Source of the DNA: Aspidapion aeneum
Lineage: Eukaryota; Arthropoda; Insecta; Coleoptera; Brentidae
NCBI GenBank assembly: GCA_963576565.1
Contig: OY755047.1
Location: 27,813,351-27,877,350 of the forward strand
DNA: 64,000 nucleotides
Direction: 5' to 3'
The translations under genes and the position numbers were made by a program. Every line of letters starts with the position of its first letter. The stretch's first letter is position 1. Below the pieces are notes generated by a model. That model was not told the DNA's origin. It saw only the letters and a list, made by a program, of their open reading frames with translations, and made no database searches. Shown here piece after piece: positions 30,601 to 41,930 of the stretch.

Positions 30601-31539
30601 AGGGAGGACTACAAAGTAATTACAGCAAATTACAGGACATTTGCTATGGGTAATCAAAGGAATTGCAATAAAATCGCCTGAAATTTAGATAATTTGTATG
30701 CCTTAAAGCCTACATAACTGTGACAAAATGGCGTCCAAATACCGCCATGTTGTTGAGTTGTTGAGACCCTTCGGGATTAGTAGCAATTCAACGAGACCTT
30801 TTTTGTCAAAATCGGTTCACCCGTTTAGCCTCTAGCGTGACACAAACATACTTACTTACATACATACAACAATCGAAAAACATTACCCTTCCTTTCGCCG
30901 TGCTGCAGTTGGGTAAAAAGCAGGAAAAAAATCTTCTAAAAGTAAATAATAACGCAAGCTAGTATTTATTTTTTTTAAATGAATAACGGAACTTATTGGA
31001 ATAAAGCTATGCAGTAATAGGGCCAGGCAGTATTTTGACGGTTTGAAATTGGAAGATGACAGCTCATTGTAAGACCTTTGTTTACTCTAAAAATACGAAT
31101 TCATTTTCTATTATTTTCTCATTTTCAAGAAAAATTTTTTCGTCATCAAGTTGGACAAGCAATAAAAACCAAACTTGGTAAGGTAGTTTAAAATTTTGCG
31201 GTTTCAATTTATTTTATTTCTTATTGCTAACTAATTTATTTTATTAGAAACGTCAAAAAGCAGTTATTTATGCATGCAAATTTGGTATCGACAAATATAG
31301 TTATAATCTCCATTTATTTAAATTTTAAAGTGTTAGCTGCGTTGTTTATTCATACATTTGATTGTAATGGACATGAATGGGCATTTCATGATAACGTAAT
31401 GTTATAATGGTAAAACCGGATTTCGCAAAGATTTGTCCAATTAAAAACTAATGGTGTTATTTATTTTTTTCCTAACTCTCTTTTAAAACGTTATTCCCAA
31501 AGTATGTTGACAGTAATTCTAGCCCGTATTATTAAGGAA
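30601..31539. other. Unassigned; contains one GGGACTTATT-family MITE end
   Basis: Around 30985-31085, 'cggaacttattggaataaag' with 'ggccaggcagtattttgac' and 'gacagctcattgtaagacct' matches the left half of the TA-flanked MITE family. The right end is missing. The stretch at 30800-30900 (cggttcacccgtttagcctc) looks like an old repeat. Confidence 0.4.
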
Positions 31540-32270
31540 GGCTCTATGTAAAGCAGCGCCAGAAATATAAAGACTCATATGTTACCTTTGTGGATCTACA
31601 AAAAGCATATGATATCGTTCCAGTAGAAAAATTATGGACAGTGTTAGAGCAAACTAATATCAATCACACAATACAAAGGGTCAAAATTAAAATTGGAAAT
31701 CGACTTTCAAAAGAATTCCTAGTAACTACAGGTTTAAGACAGGGATGTTGTATCTCTGCAACTCTTTTTAAATTATATATCGCAGTAGCTCTAAAAACTG
31801 GAAACGTAAAGTGCACGGCATGGGAATACAACTTAACGACCGATTTACCGTGTACACACTACAGTTTGCTGACGACCAAGAAATTGTAGCTAAAGAAGAC
31901 ATGGAGTATATGATGAGAAAGTTAACGGAAGGATAACAAAAGCGGGGATTAACAGTGAACGTGGACGAGACACAGTACTTATGTATTGGAAACGAATCCA
32001 GTGAGTTAGAACTAGAGAATGGACAAACAATATCTCCATGCAATGAGTATGTATACTTGGGTGTTACATTTGATAAGACAGGAACAAACTGTAAAGAACT
32101 GGAAAAAAGAATAGTAAAAGCAAAATAGGTTATTGAATGTCTTAACAGTATTTTATGGAGCAGAGAGATAAAAAAGAATGAAAAATTTTACATATGAAGC
32201 AATGGTGAAAAGAACGCTGTTGTATGGAATAGAGAATGTCGCGTCACAAACCTAAACCGACATAGTAGTG
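31540..32270 (+). pseudogene. RTE-like LINE reverse transcriptase, copy 5
   Basis: Frame 31590-31889 holds motif A (VDLQKAYDIVPVEKLW) and motif B' (LRQGCCISATLFKLY). After a one-base shift the next frame has motif C intact (LQFADDQEIVAKEDMEYMM). It continues with GLTVNVDETQYLCIGNE, a thumb piece (NEYVYLGVTFDKTGTNCKEL), and decays after 32130. It joins directly to the sequence 'cctaaaccgacatagtagtg', equivalent to the 3' end of copy 1 at 7123, skipping the C-terminal module. The P-like element at 32279 sits in this 3' end. Confidence 0.88.
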
Positions 32271-32278
32271 GTAGGCTC
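32271..32278. repeat. Left target duplication of the P-like element (GTAGGCTC)
   Basis: GTAGGCTC immediately before the left terminus is repeated at 33648-33655, three bases beyond the right inverted repeat. Eight bases is the duplication length of P elements. Confidence 0.75.
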
Positions 32279-33647
32279 GCAGCCCACGAGAAAGACCGGC
32301 CCGGGCGCGGAAATATCACGCGACCGTAGGAGGCTCACAAAAAAACGCATCACGGCCCGCTGTCATTATAAAACATGTGTGTGTTCAGTTTTGGTATGTT
32401 TGTTTACGTCGATTTTTTTTTAATTCGGGCACGAATTTTATGTGAATTTTATCAAAGTTATTAAAATAACGCAGCCCACGAAAAAGACTGTAGTGAACTG
32501 CGTTAAAATAATTATTGGCTAATGAGTAAATTATAAAGAAAATACCTATAAGATAAACAATGCCGCGAACGTGTAATTAGTGTTGTTCCTTGTCGGTCCA
32601 ACTATAAAACTGAAACCTAATATGTTGCAAACGGGAAAGAAGTGGTAAAAGATAAGATCTTGGAGAGTGAAAAATGTGTTCAGTTGTCATTTCTTATTGA
32701 ACAATTAGGTCTCTTGAAAAGGTAACCTGAGAATCGAAGATATGGTGGATACACTTTAATGTTGGCTTCATCTTTGTTTATCCAGTCATCCAGTGCATAC
32801 ACGTCAATTTACAATTCTAAGGTAATATGTCTTCCGCACCCTCGCAATATTAAAAAACTGATTTGTAAAATATTGTTAACACATAGTAATCTCTCTGGTA
32901 GTGTGAAATATTTAAAAAGTAAGATACAGCTTTTAAAAGAACATGAGTTGACAGTTAACTTACACTTTAATGAAATATATATTAAACTTTGTGCTGGGTA
33001 ATTTTTCAAAAAATTATTGACGACCACTTCATTCAGTTCATTGAATGTGAAAACCATCTCACTTATTCACAAAATCACTTGTTTCTTTTAAATAAATTAT
33101 TGTGAAATGTTTTATATTGAAAATTTTTCTTCAGATAACTCTAGCGAGAAAAACTATTGTTAAAGCTTGAAAAAATTAGTTTAAGGGCATGTAAAGTTTT
33201 TTTAAATAATTTTATTAAAAAGCAATAAGTGTCTGCTAATAAATCTTTGAATAAGAACTCAGACAAAGATGATGACACTCAAAGAAAAATTAAAAAACTA
33301 AAAGCTTAGGTTTGATATCTCCAATTTTGAAAGACTTGTATAGATTTGAAGTTACTAACGATATTATGTACCTAATATATGTACCTGAAGATATTAGAGT
33401 GCAAATTTTGTATAATTTTTTATTTTATAGATTCAGTTCTTTTATCCATAATAAACACATATATCAGCAAAATATTTTTTAAAATTTTTGCCTATAAAAG
33501 AACAAAAATTTTTTGTTAATTTATTTAAATTGTGTAAAAACATATAATATATTAAGCAATACAATAAGAATCCTGGGACTCCTAAGATCACGTGACCGCC
33601 GACTTGCTTATAACGCGCCATGGCCGGTCTTTATCGTTGGCTGCGTA
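32279..33647 (+). mobile_element. P-superfamily DNA transposon, internally deleted
   Basis: The left 31 bases (starting GCAGCCCACGAGAAAGACCG) and the reverse complement of 33614-33644 (starting GCAGCCAACGATAAAGACCG) match at about 27 of 31 positions. Canonical P elements also have 31-bp inverted ends and 8-bp duplications. The left tip is repeated internally at 32471-32490 (GCAGCCCACGAAAAAGACTG). The coding remnant covers only the THAP domain and the N-terminal half of the transposase. It lies in the 3' end of RTE copy 5, so it inserted after that copy. Confidence 0.85.
32560..33000 (+). pseudogene. P-like THAP transposase, N-terminal fragment
   Basis: ATG at 32560 opens MPRTCN, interrupted by a stop and frameshift. 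The next frame reads VVPCRSNYKTET then YVANGKEVVKDKILESEKCV, matching the beginning of a THAP zinc finger (C...C-RSNYKTE). It then reaches LSFLIEQLGLLKR. After another shift comes ENRRYGGYTLMLASSLFIQS and SSAYTSIYNSKVICLPHPRN, open from 32759. This corresponds to the P/THAP9 block with RRYS..TL..A and LPH. The frame ends ELTVNLHFNEIYIKLCAG, where family members have a catalytic D before E-x-H/Y. Here N replaces that D. The remaining catalytic domain is deleted. At least three disabling changes are visible. Confidence 0.8.
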
Positions 33648-34099
33648 GTAGGCTCTATATACCATTAGGGTCAGTATGGTTGAAATCTCCCCGAGCGAGT
33701 ATTCCCCGGGGAGTGACTTCCTCGTTTCTCACCGTATTGCATTAAATGCAGTATTCTTGGTGTGGGGAATACGTAAAAAGTGATATGAAACGGGCGCACT
33801 GTTGCCAATTTTCAAGTGACAGCATGTGACAATTTCGACCAATAAAAAACTAACCAAATAGAGTTATATGGTTGAAGGGAAGTAACCCCAATTTTTCTAT
33901 CGTTGATCTTTTGTTTGTGCACAAAATGAGTTACCTATATAAAATTAGCCCAGAAAGATTTAATGGTGGGGTAATACAGATAAAAATAAAAATAAATATA
34001 AATCGAAAAATAAAAATGTCATGGTTTGGCAAAAAGATAATTTTGTTCCGTTAGACACCTATAAGTCCGTTCTTGTCTTGGTCAAGACTCATCAGCTGC
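33648..34099. other. Unassigned; GC-rich stem-forming block at 33690-33770
   Basis: GAGTATTCCCCGGGGAGTGA at 33699-33718 and 'ggtgtggggaatacg' at 33760-33774 can pair (GTATTCCCC with GGGGAATAC). I compared it mentally with the spliceosomal RNAs and 5S rRNA and found no match. The remainder is unassigned AT-rich sequence. Confidence 0.3.
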
Positions 34100-34189
34100 T
34101 AGATAAAGGCACCCTATTCGCCAGATTTCGCTCTGTAACACTCGTTTGTTTCTACACTTCTGGCTAAAATTCTGGCTGACAAAAACATT

Positions 34190-34728
34190 TCGACGAATTG
34201 AGAATTAATTGCAGCTACAAACGCCTATTTTGACGAGTTAGGCAAATCCAGATTACAGATGGTATTAAAGCCCTTAAAGGGGGCAGGTAATGAACACGCA
34301 GATTCTCTAGCAAGAAGAGAATCTTAAAACCATTTATATGTCTAGCCTGTATTTGGAATATCAAAAACCTCAAGTTTCAACGCCGAGCAATAAAACAACA
34401 AGGGAATGCTGTGGTTCTCCTCAACATTACTCACCTGTGACCTCCTTCAACTAAATATGAAACAAATCAGACAGGAGACGATGAATCAGCCGCCCAGCCG
34501 AGTGCCCAGCATAGCACGAACCTTCTGCAGAACCAGAAACCTCCGGTGGAAGATCCCTCCGAGGTGGCAGACTGTTAGAAAAACATAATAAACAGACAGC
34601 AAGAGATAAAATAAGCTAAGCAGCTTTAGTGTCAGGGCACAGCGTACCTGTTGTTAGGTAGGCTGTGGTCAGGGTGTCTGAAACCCAAGCTTGCTGTAGG
34701 AATAAATGAATGAATCAATCAATCAAAT
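34190..34728 (+). pseudogene. LINE 3' end with RNase H-like trace and AATGAATC tail
   Basis: At 34279-34326 the plus strand reads KGAGNEHADSLARRES then stop, matching the GNE-AD-LAR end of retroelement RNase H domains. The next 380 bp show no clear coding but contain GC-rich blocks (cagccgcccagccgagtgcc). The segment ends in a short repeat tail, aatgaatgaatcaatcaatc, at about 34705-34727. That combination suggests a 5'-truncated LINE copy of an RNase H-bearing lineage. Confidence 0.5.
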
Positions 34729-34739
34729 ATCACTGGTTC

Positions 34740-35000
34740 AATGGGTTCAATGACGTAAAATTCTATATTTTAATCTGTGTTCTTTTTTATCACAATAACT
34801 TTTGTTTTATATTAATTTATATGTGAATTAATGTTAGAACAATATCATCTGCACATTTTAAATTGTTAAATGACACTCATTAAGAGCTTCTTGGATATCA
34901 GTTCTGAATAGGTTTTACGCTTTTAGCGAAGTAAATAACATACAACCCTACGGTACATTTTGCCAAAAAAAAATTTGGAATTCGATTTCTATTATTTAAT
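34740..35000 (-). pseudogene. Possible LINE reverse transcriptase fragment
   Basis: The minus strand reads NNLKCADDIVLTL (near 34870-34830), resembling the FxYADDIVL catalytic motif with C for Y. KSVKPIQ upstream and IKKNTD downstream fit loosely. Stops are many. Low support. Confidence 0.3.
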
Positions 35001-35849
35001 AACAGTTGATTGTAAAGTTTTTTGAAAGTCCTTAAAATTTGATTGTTCATTGAATTTTAAGTGTGATTATGGTTTTCATAGATATTTTTTGGATCAGCAT
35101 AAAACAAAAAATCCACCGTAGTTTTTTCAACTTTTGTTTGTTGACAATTTCTCTTCTTGTTTATTATTATCGCCTAGATGTATTTTGTTTAATTTTATCT
35201 TTAAATATTTTTGCCTCATGCCAAGATTGTTGGACAACAAACTCAGGAAATTGCGTAAGAATTCGCCATATATGGTCGTCCATGCATGAATGAAAGCACA
35301 AGTCTTAGAATAAACAACCCAATTGATTGCGATTTTGAACAAAATAACGAAACATTGTTTAGTTCTTGAGATATATCTGTGAAAAAGCCTTCGTCCATTT
35401 GTTTTCTTCTTCTATTCTTAAAGCCAGTACACATTTAAATAAAACTCGTAAACCGACCCTTATCCCTTATTATCACTGCGGTTGTATTTTTATTATTACA
35501 TTTTGACACAGTGTCTTTTGTCAAGTATGAAAAAACCGATACCACCACAAGTGTCGACTCTAACAATAGAATCCAGTAACAGTATAAAATAGCCTTAAAG
35601 TTTTCCATTATATTCTATCTGTAGTAGCTTGACTTTGGGGCCTTTCATCACGTGAACCTTTTATTTCCAGTCAAAATAATGTATTATTTCTGTTAAATTA
35701 TGCGTCAGTACTTGATTCGTGACTCTGTTAGTCTATGAAACTTCGCCTTTGACAATAGCACGATATTTAAAAAAATATTTTAATTTTGTTCTGGTTTTCA
35801 CATTCTCACCCTTATATTTTGTTTAGCCAGTCATATTAGTTCACACATA
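35001..35849. other. Unassigned sequence
   Basis: Several open frames of 60-76 codons overlap on both strands here but none shows a domain. No element ends were recognised. Confidence 0.3.
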
Positions 35850-36528
35850 TACTATACTATAGTAGTGTGAGCTTTGGTGATCCTAATTTTTTCGAGAAAA
35901 AAAAAGTTGCTCCGATTTCAAAAATTTTTATATATCTTTGCGTTTCAGATGATTTTGAGACTTTTTTGTTGCGCCGTCTGTCTGTCTGTATGTCTGTAAC
36001 GACCAACGCGCATAACTCAAAAACCGCTTGGCCGATTTTAATGAAATTTGGTACCTAGGCTGGGTCTTGGGTCGAGATGGTCCCATTTAAAAATGAACAA
36101 AATCCACCCAACACAAACCGAATAAAAGGGTGGGGGTAGATTAAAAAAATTAGAGTTTATGTGCAAATATGGCGTGTGTGATATCAAACGAAAGGTAATT
36201 GAGTCTGGAGTTAAACAAAATACATTTTAATTTATTTTATAAAAAGGGTGGGGGTATATTTCAAAAATTAGAGTTTAAGTGAAAATATGGCGTGTGTGAT
36301 ATCAAACGAAAGGTAATTGAGTCCGGAGTTTAACAAAATACATTATAGTTTTTGTTTTTTTTAAGGGTGGGGGTAGATTTTAAAAATTTGAGTTTAAGTC
36401 AAAACATGGCTTGTGTGGTATCAAAAAAAAGGTAATTTAGTCTGGAGTTGAATAAAATATATTTCAGTTTTTAGTTATATTAGCTCACACGTAAACTATA
36501 ACTATAGTACCTAGTGTGAGCTTAGGGG
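35850..36528 (-). repeat. Inverted second copy of the CAGA-bearing tandem element
   Basis: Reverse complement of 23270-23965: 'tagtgtgagctttggtgatc', 'gttgcgccgtctgtctgtct', 'ggtcgttacag' equivalent, 'gggtcgagatggtcccattt', then three degenerate units with 'tgatatcaaacgaaaggtaa', closing at 'agtacctagtgtgagct'. The CAGA tract is reduced to a few units. Confidence 0.88.
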
Positions 36529-37146
36529 CCCATATATTGGCAGAGTATTTTTTATAGGTTTTACAAAACGGTATTTGAATATAAATGGTATTTTTGCTGG
36601 AAACAAACTAACCAAACTACTTTCAATTTTTAAAAAACACACTGTGTAATTTTGATCTTTAACGGTTTTCTAAGTCTGGGTTGCGTTGGTTTTTTGTCTC
36701 TTTGTCTGGAGCGTTTAAAGCACAGTCTATCTCTTTCTCGCCAAGGCGAGGTAGGATAGAGTTCAGACCAATCAGCGGCAAGCTATGAGTGGCAGCCTGG
36801 CAGGGTTGTTTTCGCTAAGACAATAAAATCGTTAGAGCGCATTCTTTAGTTGATTTTCGTACGCATCACTTCTTTTGATGTAATGAGGGGTTTTTTCAAC
36901 TGTGGAAATGTTAAATATGTCAACCATTTGAACTTTGTATAAAACTGTTAACTTTGTTATTCGTAACTATTTTGGTCTTTACTTTTAGAGTTTATTTTAA
37001 TTTTAAAGCTTTTGATTATTATTGTTTCCAGTGTTCTAAAATTTTACTGCTATCTTTTCTCGATTCGTTGCCCTAAAATCGGAATTTTTAATCAATACAA
37101 TATCCCAGACCTAAACAGTACTATTAAGTAAATTAAACAGTTAAGT
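36529..37146. other. Unassigned; moderately GC-rich block at 36690-36850
   Basis: The block 'ctctttctcgccaaggcgag' (with a short CTCGCC/GGCGAG stem) and 'cagaccaatcagcggcaagc' is unlike its surroundings but I cannot assign it to a known RNA or element. Confidence 0.3.
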
Positions 37147-37458
37147 CAGTGGCGCACCCAGGTATGTGTCTTGGGGCCGACAGCTAAAAAGGGCGCCTCT
37201 CAAAAATCCTGCGACCAAAAAAAAAAAAAAGGTCATCATGTGTGGGGGAGGCCGACAGCTACAAAGGGTGCCCTCAAAAAACTTGCGTCATTCTTTTCGC
37301 AACTACGCCGCTGCTTGGGGTTGGGGGGGCCCGAAGCCTCCTGATGTCTAATTTTAAGGTATTTTTCGTGTTTTATCATCAAATATTTAGAAAATATATT
37401 AAAAAATCTAAGACTTGGGGGGGCGGGCCCCGGGCCCCCCTCCCCTGGGTGCGCCCAT
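37147..37458. mobile_element. hAT-type MITE, family CAGTGGCGCACCCAGG, copy 2
   Basis: Starts CAGTGGCGCACCCAGGTATG and ends CCCCTGGGTGCGCCCAT. Flanks agttaagt and ggttaatt agree at six of eight positions. The interior has a partial tandem duplication of 'gccgacagctac/aaa aagggcgcc' and the shared 'tttatcatcaaatatttaga'. Confidence 0.85.
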
Positions 37459-37959
37459 GGTTAATTGAATAACTTCACCTATTCAATCAACGTTTAAAAT
37501 GTTGTTAAATGAATATATTTACAACAAACATACACAGGGTTTATAAAAGTTTAAAGAGTGTTAATATTTGAATATAAAAGTTGAATGGTAGTAAAATTTG
37601 ATATTTTTTTATAAATATAAACAAGTGAAAATGTGAAGTTTAAAGAAGAAAATTGAACAGGTATATATGATTTTCCAACATAGTTTATAAATTAAGAAAA
37701 ATGCTTATAGTGTAAACTTCCTCCAAGAACCTCCAAATTTCCTTTCGAGACCGTAACAAATAATAAATTTAATTATGTTTAATACTTTTATAAGTTATTT
37801 AAATTGTTGCACAAATTAAAAGCTTGCAACGTTTAAGCATTGGCCACTTGATTTGACAGTACCACTGTCAACGCGGCCGCCTATTATATAGGTGTGTTAT
37901 CAGATCTCCAACGATCGACGTGCGACGACGTTTGGATTTCCCGGTACCTACAACAATGT
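37459..37959. other. Unassigned sequence
   Basis: AT-rich; a GC-rich patch at 37869-37930 (caacgcggccgcctattata; gatcgacgtgcgacgacg) has no assignment. Confidence 0.3.
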
Positions 37960-38180
37960 GTGTAGTTTTCTTAAAACTAGCTTTAGTCCATAATTCTGGC
38001 ATATAGCATTTAGAAGTTGTAATATTTGCAGATTGTGTAGATTATCAGTTGTCACGAAGTTATCGTTGGTATATAGTAGGCAGTCACTCAATGCATTTGT
38101 AGACAGTGCTTAAATTTTCAATAAAGACTGGTTCATGTAGATATTGAAAAAAAAGGGAAAGTATGGACAAGTTCTTAAAT
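37960..38180 (-). pseudogene. LINE reverse transcriptase fragment around motif C
   Basis: Minus strand: FPFFFNIYMNQSLLKI (the LSPFLFNIYxx segment after motif B'), then LLYTNDNFVTTDNLHNLQIL with TND in the place of the catalytic YADD, then QLLNAICQNYGLKLVLR (the helix and GLK strand after motif C). Catalytic residues are lost and stops occur. The lineage is different from the RTE-like copies. Confidence 0.55.
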
Positions 38181-38598
38181 TCTAAGATTCACCGGATGTA
38201 GGGTAAAGCCTGTTGGGCATCAACCAGGGTTTGCCAAGTTAGTAGATCCTCTACTAAATCAGGTAGATTGAGGTCTTCATCTGGTCGGCAAATTTTTGAT
38301 CTAGTGGCCAGTAAAAAATCTAGTAAAATCCGAAGTAGAAATAAAGGACCTTTTATTACAGCGCTACATTTGTAAACCAAGGCCTATCGAAATAACTTGT
38401 GAATGACTATGTAAAACTATAACAGATGGCAGCACATTGTGCATTAATCTTTCTTCACTCATTTGCAATCACGATCTCTACCCACGGTTTGTAAAAAAAA
38501 CCGTGTTATTTTTAAGTTTAGGATTTGTTTAATTTTTAGATATTTTTGACTTTCAGGTTTGTCTCAGTACGTTCTTTTATTTCACCACTTTTTATGTA
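38181..38598. other. Unassigned sequence
   Basis: No recognisable content; the open frame at 38189-38380 lacks known signatures. Confidence 0.3.
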
Positions 38599-39381
38599 CA
38601 GGGTGTCTCATTATATTTTCCCCACCCTTTTAGACCATTAATAATTGATATAGGAATATACAAGAAATTGTGTTCGAAATCGCGAAATTTTTATTTTTAA
38701 ATTGCATTTTGACTTTATTCCTGATGCTTACCATATTTGACAGGCGCTCAAATTTATAGTTTTTGTAAATTGGATGCTCCTTATATTATTTAATTAATAG
38801 ATTAGGCTACGAACATATTTTCCAAAAATAACCGATATGCCGTAGAGCCATAGTTTCTGAGATATTAGCAATTATAACAGTACCGCTCTTGTGTTAATTT
38901 TAGTATCCTTATTCCAAATTACGTTAGTCCCCATGTATCAACAGTGACTTTGTTGTCGTTACCGGTTGTCATTTTGAGCGTCATTTAAAAAAAAATAGTT
39001 GTCATTGTCACTGTTTATACATGGGGACTAACATAGTTCGAAATAAGGACACTGATATTAACACAAAAGTGGTAATGTTATTTTTTATCATTTAAAAATT
39101 TATCGCTAATATTTCAGAAACTATTTATCAAAAGTGCGACATATGGGGTATTTTTGGAAAGTATATTCCAAGCCTAATCTATTAATTAAATAATATAAGG
39201 AGCATCCAATTTACAAAAACTATAAATTTGAGCGCCTGTCAAATATGGTAAGCATTAGGAATAAAGTCAAGATGCCATTTAAAAGTAAAAATTTCGCGAA
39301 TTAGGACACAATTTCTTTTATATTCCCATATCAATTATTAATGGTCTAAAATGGTGGGAAAAAATATAATGAGACACCCTG
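38599..39381. mobile_element. Fold-back element with ~350-bp inverted arms, TA-flanked
   Basis: Left end CAGGGTGTCTCATTATATTT; right end ATATAATGAGACACCCTG. TA on both sides (38597-38598, 39382-39383). The arms run to about 38950 and from about 39015, with a spacer of roughly 65 bp (ccggttgtcattttgagcgt). Divergence between arms is scattered base changes with small indels. No coding capacity. The CAGGGTGT start is shared with 52740-53747. Confidence 0.92.
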
Positions 39382-40009
39382 TACCTGTCTTATTTTAACA
39401 TAAAACTAAGTTGCAATTTCCCTAAATGAAGTATTTATTTAAGTATTTTGTTTTTAAATTAAGCAATTCTTCGATATTTAAAAATTAAAAAATTTTGGGA
39501 GGTATCCTAACATTTTGAAACAGGACTGGGAGTGCCGAAAGTCTAAATAGAACAATGTGTCTAAGTAATAATAACAAATTAGCTTAAATAGCAATGCCTG
39601 GTAGATTTTTTGTTAGAAATACAAAAGTACACAATTACGTCTAGTAGATTTCTAGTGGGTTCAATAGTCTCATTTAGTAGATCTACTTTCGGAAGAGTTG
39701 GCAACCCTGGCATCAACGAAGTAGGCAAAGTTGATGATCAGCCGTGGTTCGGAAGTTACGTTAAGCGGATGGTCCCGTGTTAAGAGCGTAGATGGCGCTA
39801 GCATACGAGTCCCGTGTGCTCGACAAAGAGTATCAGGCAAAATTAAATCCTCCTTGAGAAAAGAAAATTGCCTACCATGGGGGTGCTTCGAGGGTCATTC
39901 CGTTGGTTCTTCAAGAAGAATGAGTTGTGATTGTTCTGGTCACCAAATGATTTCAAGTCAGATTATCTTGGTTTGAACTAACAAATTGTCTGCAATAAAC
40001 AGACAGAGC
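39382..40009. other. Unassigned sequence
   Basis: The 39700-39980 part is less AT-rich and has an 81-codon frame at 39731, without recognisable family. Confidence 0.3.
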
Positions 40010-40196
40010 CAGTGGCGTACATAGAAAAATGTTTCGGGGGGGGGCGAACAGTTACGTGGGGGCCCGAGACCCCATGAGACCGTATTTTATGATATTTTAT
40101 GTTTGTATTCATGAAATATGTGGAAAATATTCAAAAAAACCTTAGCTTCGGGGGGGGGGGCGGGCCCCCCAGGCCTCCTCCGTATATACGCCACTG
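40010..40196. mobile_element. Short hAT-type MITE with perfect TSD (GACAGAGC)
   Basis: Starts CAGTGGCGTACATAG and ends TATATACGCCACTG. GACAGAGC flanks both sides (40002-40009 and 40197-40204), a perfect 8-bp duplication. At 187 bp it is among the shortest in the window. G-runs inside both ends and the 'catgaaatatgtggaaaata' core relate it to the CAGTGGCGCACCC family. Confidence 0.95.
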
Positions 40197-40679
40197 GACA
40201 GAGCCAATAACGAATGAAATGAAACATCTATCTTTTCCTTTTTCTTCGTTATTTGAATCAAATTTAAGAAGGCATTTTAACATACAAATTGTAGAAAATC
40301 CAGTCTTTCTTAGCAGATTTGTGAATGGACTTACATAACGGTTTTAAAGTAAAATTTAAAATAATGGTCTGACTATAATGTCACATAATGCTGAAGAGTT
40401 ATGTCTTGTCTGTCTATCTTAACGTTACATCTTGCGGTTTTAAGTTTAACCTTTTTCGTATTTTTAGAGCTTTTTAGTTGGTAATGTGATATTCTTGTTT
40501 GTTGCCTGCTTTTACAAAACAATTCTTATTTGGATAATCATTTTTTTTTACCTACAAAAAACTAATTAACGTTCATTAAGAAATAAGTAATAGCAAGTTA
40601 TTGCAAACACATGTTCAAATAAAGCCGTTGACGTAATTTGCGGAAGCAGTTTTGAAAATTTTAAATTGGTAGAATTTTT
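40197..40679. other. Unassigned AT-rich sequence
   Basis: No recognisable content. Confidence 0.3.
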
Positions 40680-41930
40680 TTTCCTAATTCCATAATTTGT
40701 GGAAAATTCAAGAACTCTACAGGACAATCAGGCTAAAAGGGTTTTCATAATATCTCAAAAATTTCTCAACCGACTTTGAAAGTTAACGTTGATGAATTAG
40801 GCAAAAAACGAGGGTAGATGAACTTGTTGGCAATCTTAAATTTTAAAATGCTGGACAGTTCTACCAAATTTTAAAAAATGTAGTTTGTTAAACCAAGATC
40901 ATTTTCTAAATCATAAAAATTGGATGAAAATAAAAAATTTCAATCGCATGAATATTTGTTAATTTACACAATCATGATTCTTCTCAACCAATTTTAAAAG
41001 TTGACACCTAGTAAAATTAGACATAAGGCTAAATAAATTTGTGATTTATTCCTAGTTCGCCATTTTGAATTTTGAATTGGTGGACATTTTTTTTATTCTA
41101 TATAACGTAGCTTGTTAGACCAAGATTGTTTTCGAAATCATAAAAATCGGTTAAAAATAAAAAAGATATTATGATCACATGAATATGGTTAAATTTAGAC
41201 AGCCCTGATATTTAGGCTTAAGAGGCTTTTGGTCAATTTTTTAAAAAGTTCTCAACTGAAGGAATTTAACGCTTTTTTAAATTTATTCATGAAACGAAGG
41301 TAAATAAACTTATAGATTATTCGTGGTTCGCCATCTTGAATTTTAAAATGGCGAACATTTTGTTAAATCATAAAAATCGATTTAAAATTAAAAAAAATTA
41401 TCATGTGAATATTTTTGGGGTTAGGCTATAATGACATTCAGGCTAAAAAAGTTTTGCTTTATTATTTATATTTCAAAAAGTTTTCAACTTATTTTCAATG
41501 TTAACACCCTGCTGAAATAGGCAAGAAACGGGCTGAATAAAGTGGTGATTTATTCATCGTTCGTCGTAATTTTTAAAATGGTGTATATTTTGCATCATTC
41601 TAAAAAGCGCAATTTGGTTAATCAAGACCTAGATTGTTTTAATATTCATAAAAATCGGATAAAAATTTAAAAATTTTCACATAAATATTTTTGAAAGTAA
41701 ACAACCATGACATTCTAAAAAGGGTTATGGTTTCCTATTCATATCTCAAAAAGTTCTGAACCGATTTGTATAGTTAATACCCTGTTGATTTAGACAAGAA
41801 ACGGAATTAAATAAACTAGTAATTTTTGCTCGCCATAAAAATGTCGCGGGGTATTTTTCAGTTTTGTTAAAAATTTCATCTTGTTGCGGGATCACAACGT
41901 TGGTTTTTTTTTAATCGGTCAAATACCTAA
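40680..41930. repeat. Highly degenerate tandem repeat, ~240-bp unit, about five copies
   Basis: Each unit repeats a 'gacaagaaacg.. taaataaa' block, then 'gtgatttattcntngttcgcc', 'atttttaaaatgg', and 'aaatcggttaaaaataaaaa'. Recognisable starts are near 40800, 41030, 41285, 41520 and 41790. Divergence is high, so the array is old. Similar phrases occur between 26200 and 26950. Confidence 0.65.

Noticed and set aside
33690..33775. Possible small nuclear RNA gene (GC-rich block with a stem)
   Set aside because: No match to the conserved parts of U1, U2, U4, U5, U6 or 5S that I could recall, and no promoter element was evident.
37166..37472. Frames within the CAGTGGCGCACCC MITE
   Set aside because: They run through G/C homopolymers and element ends; no domain.
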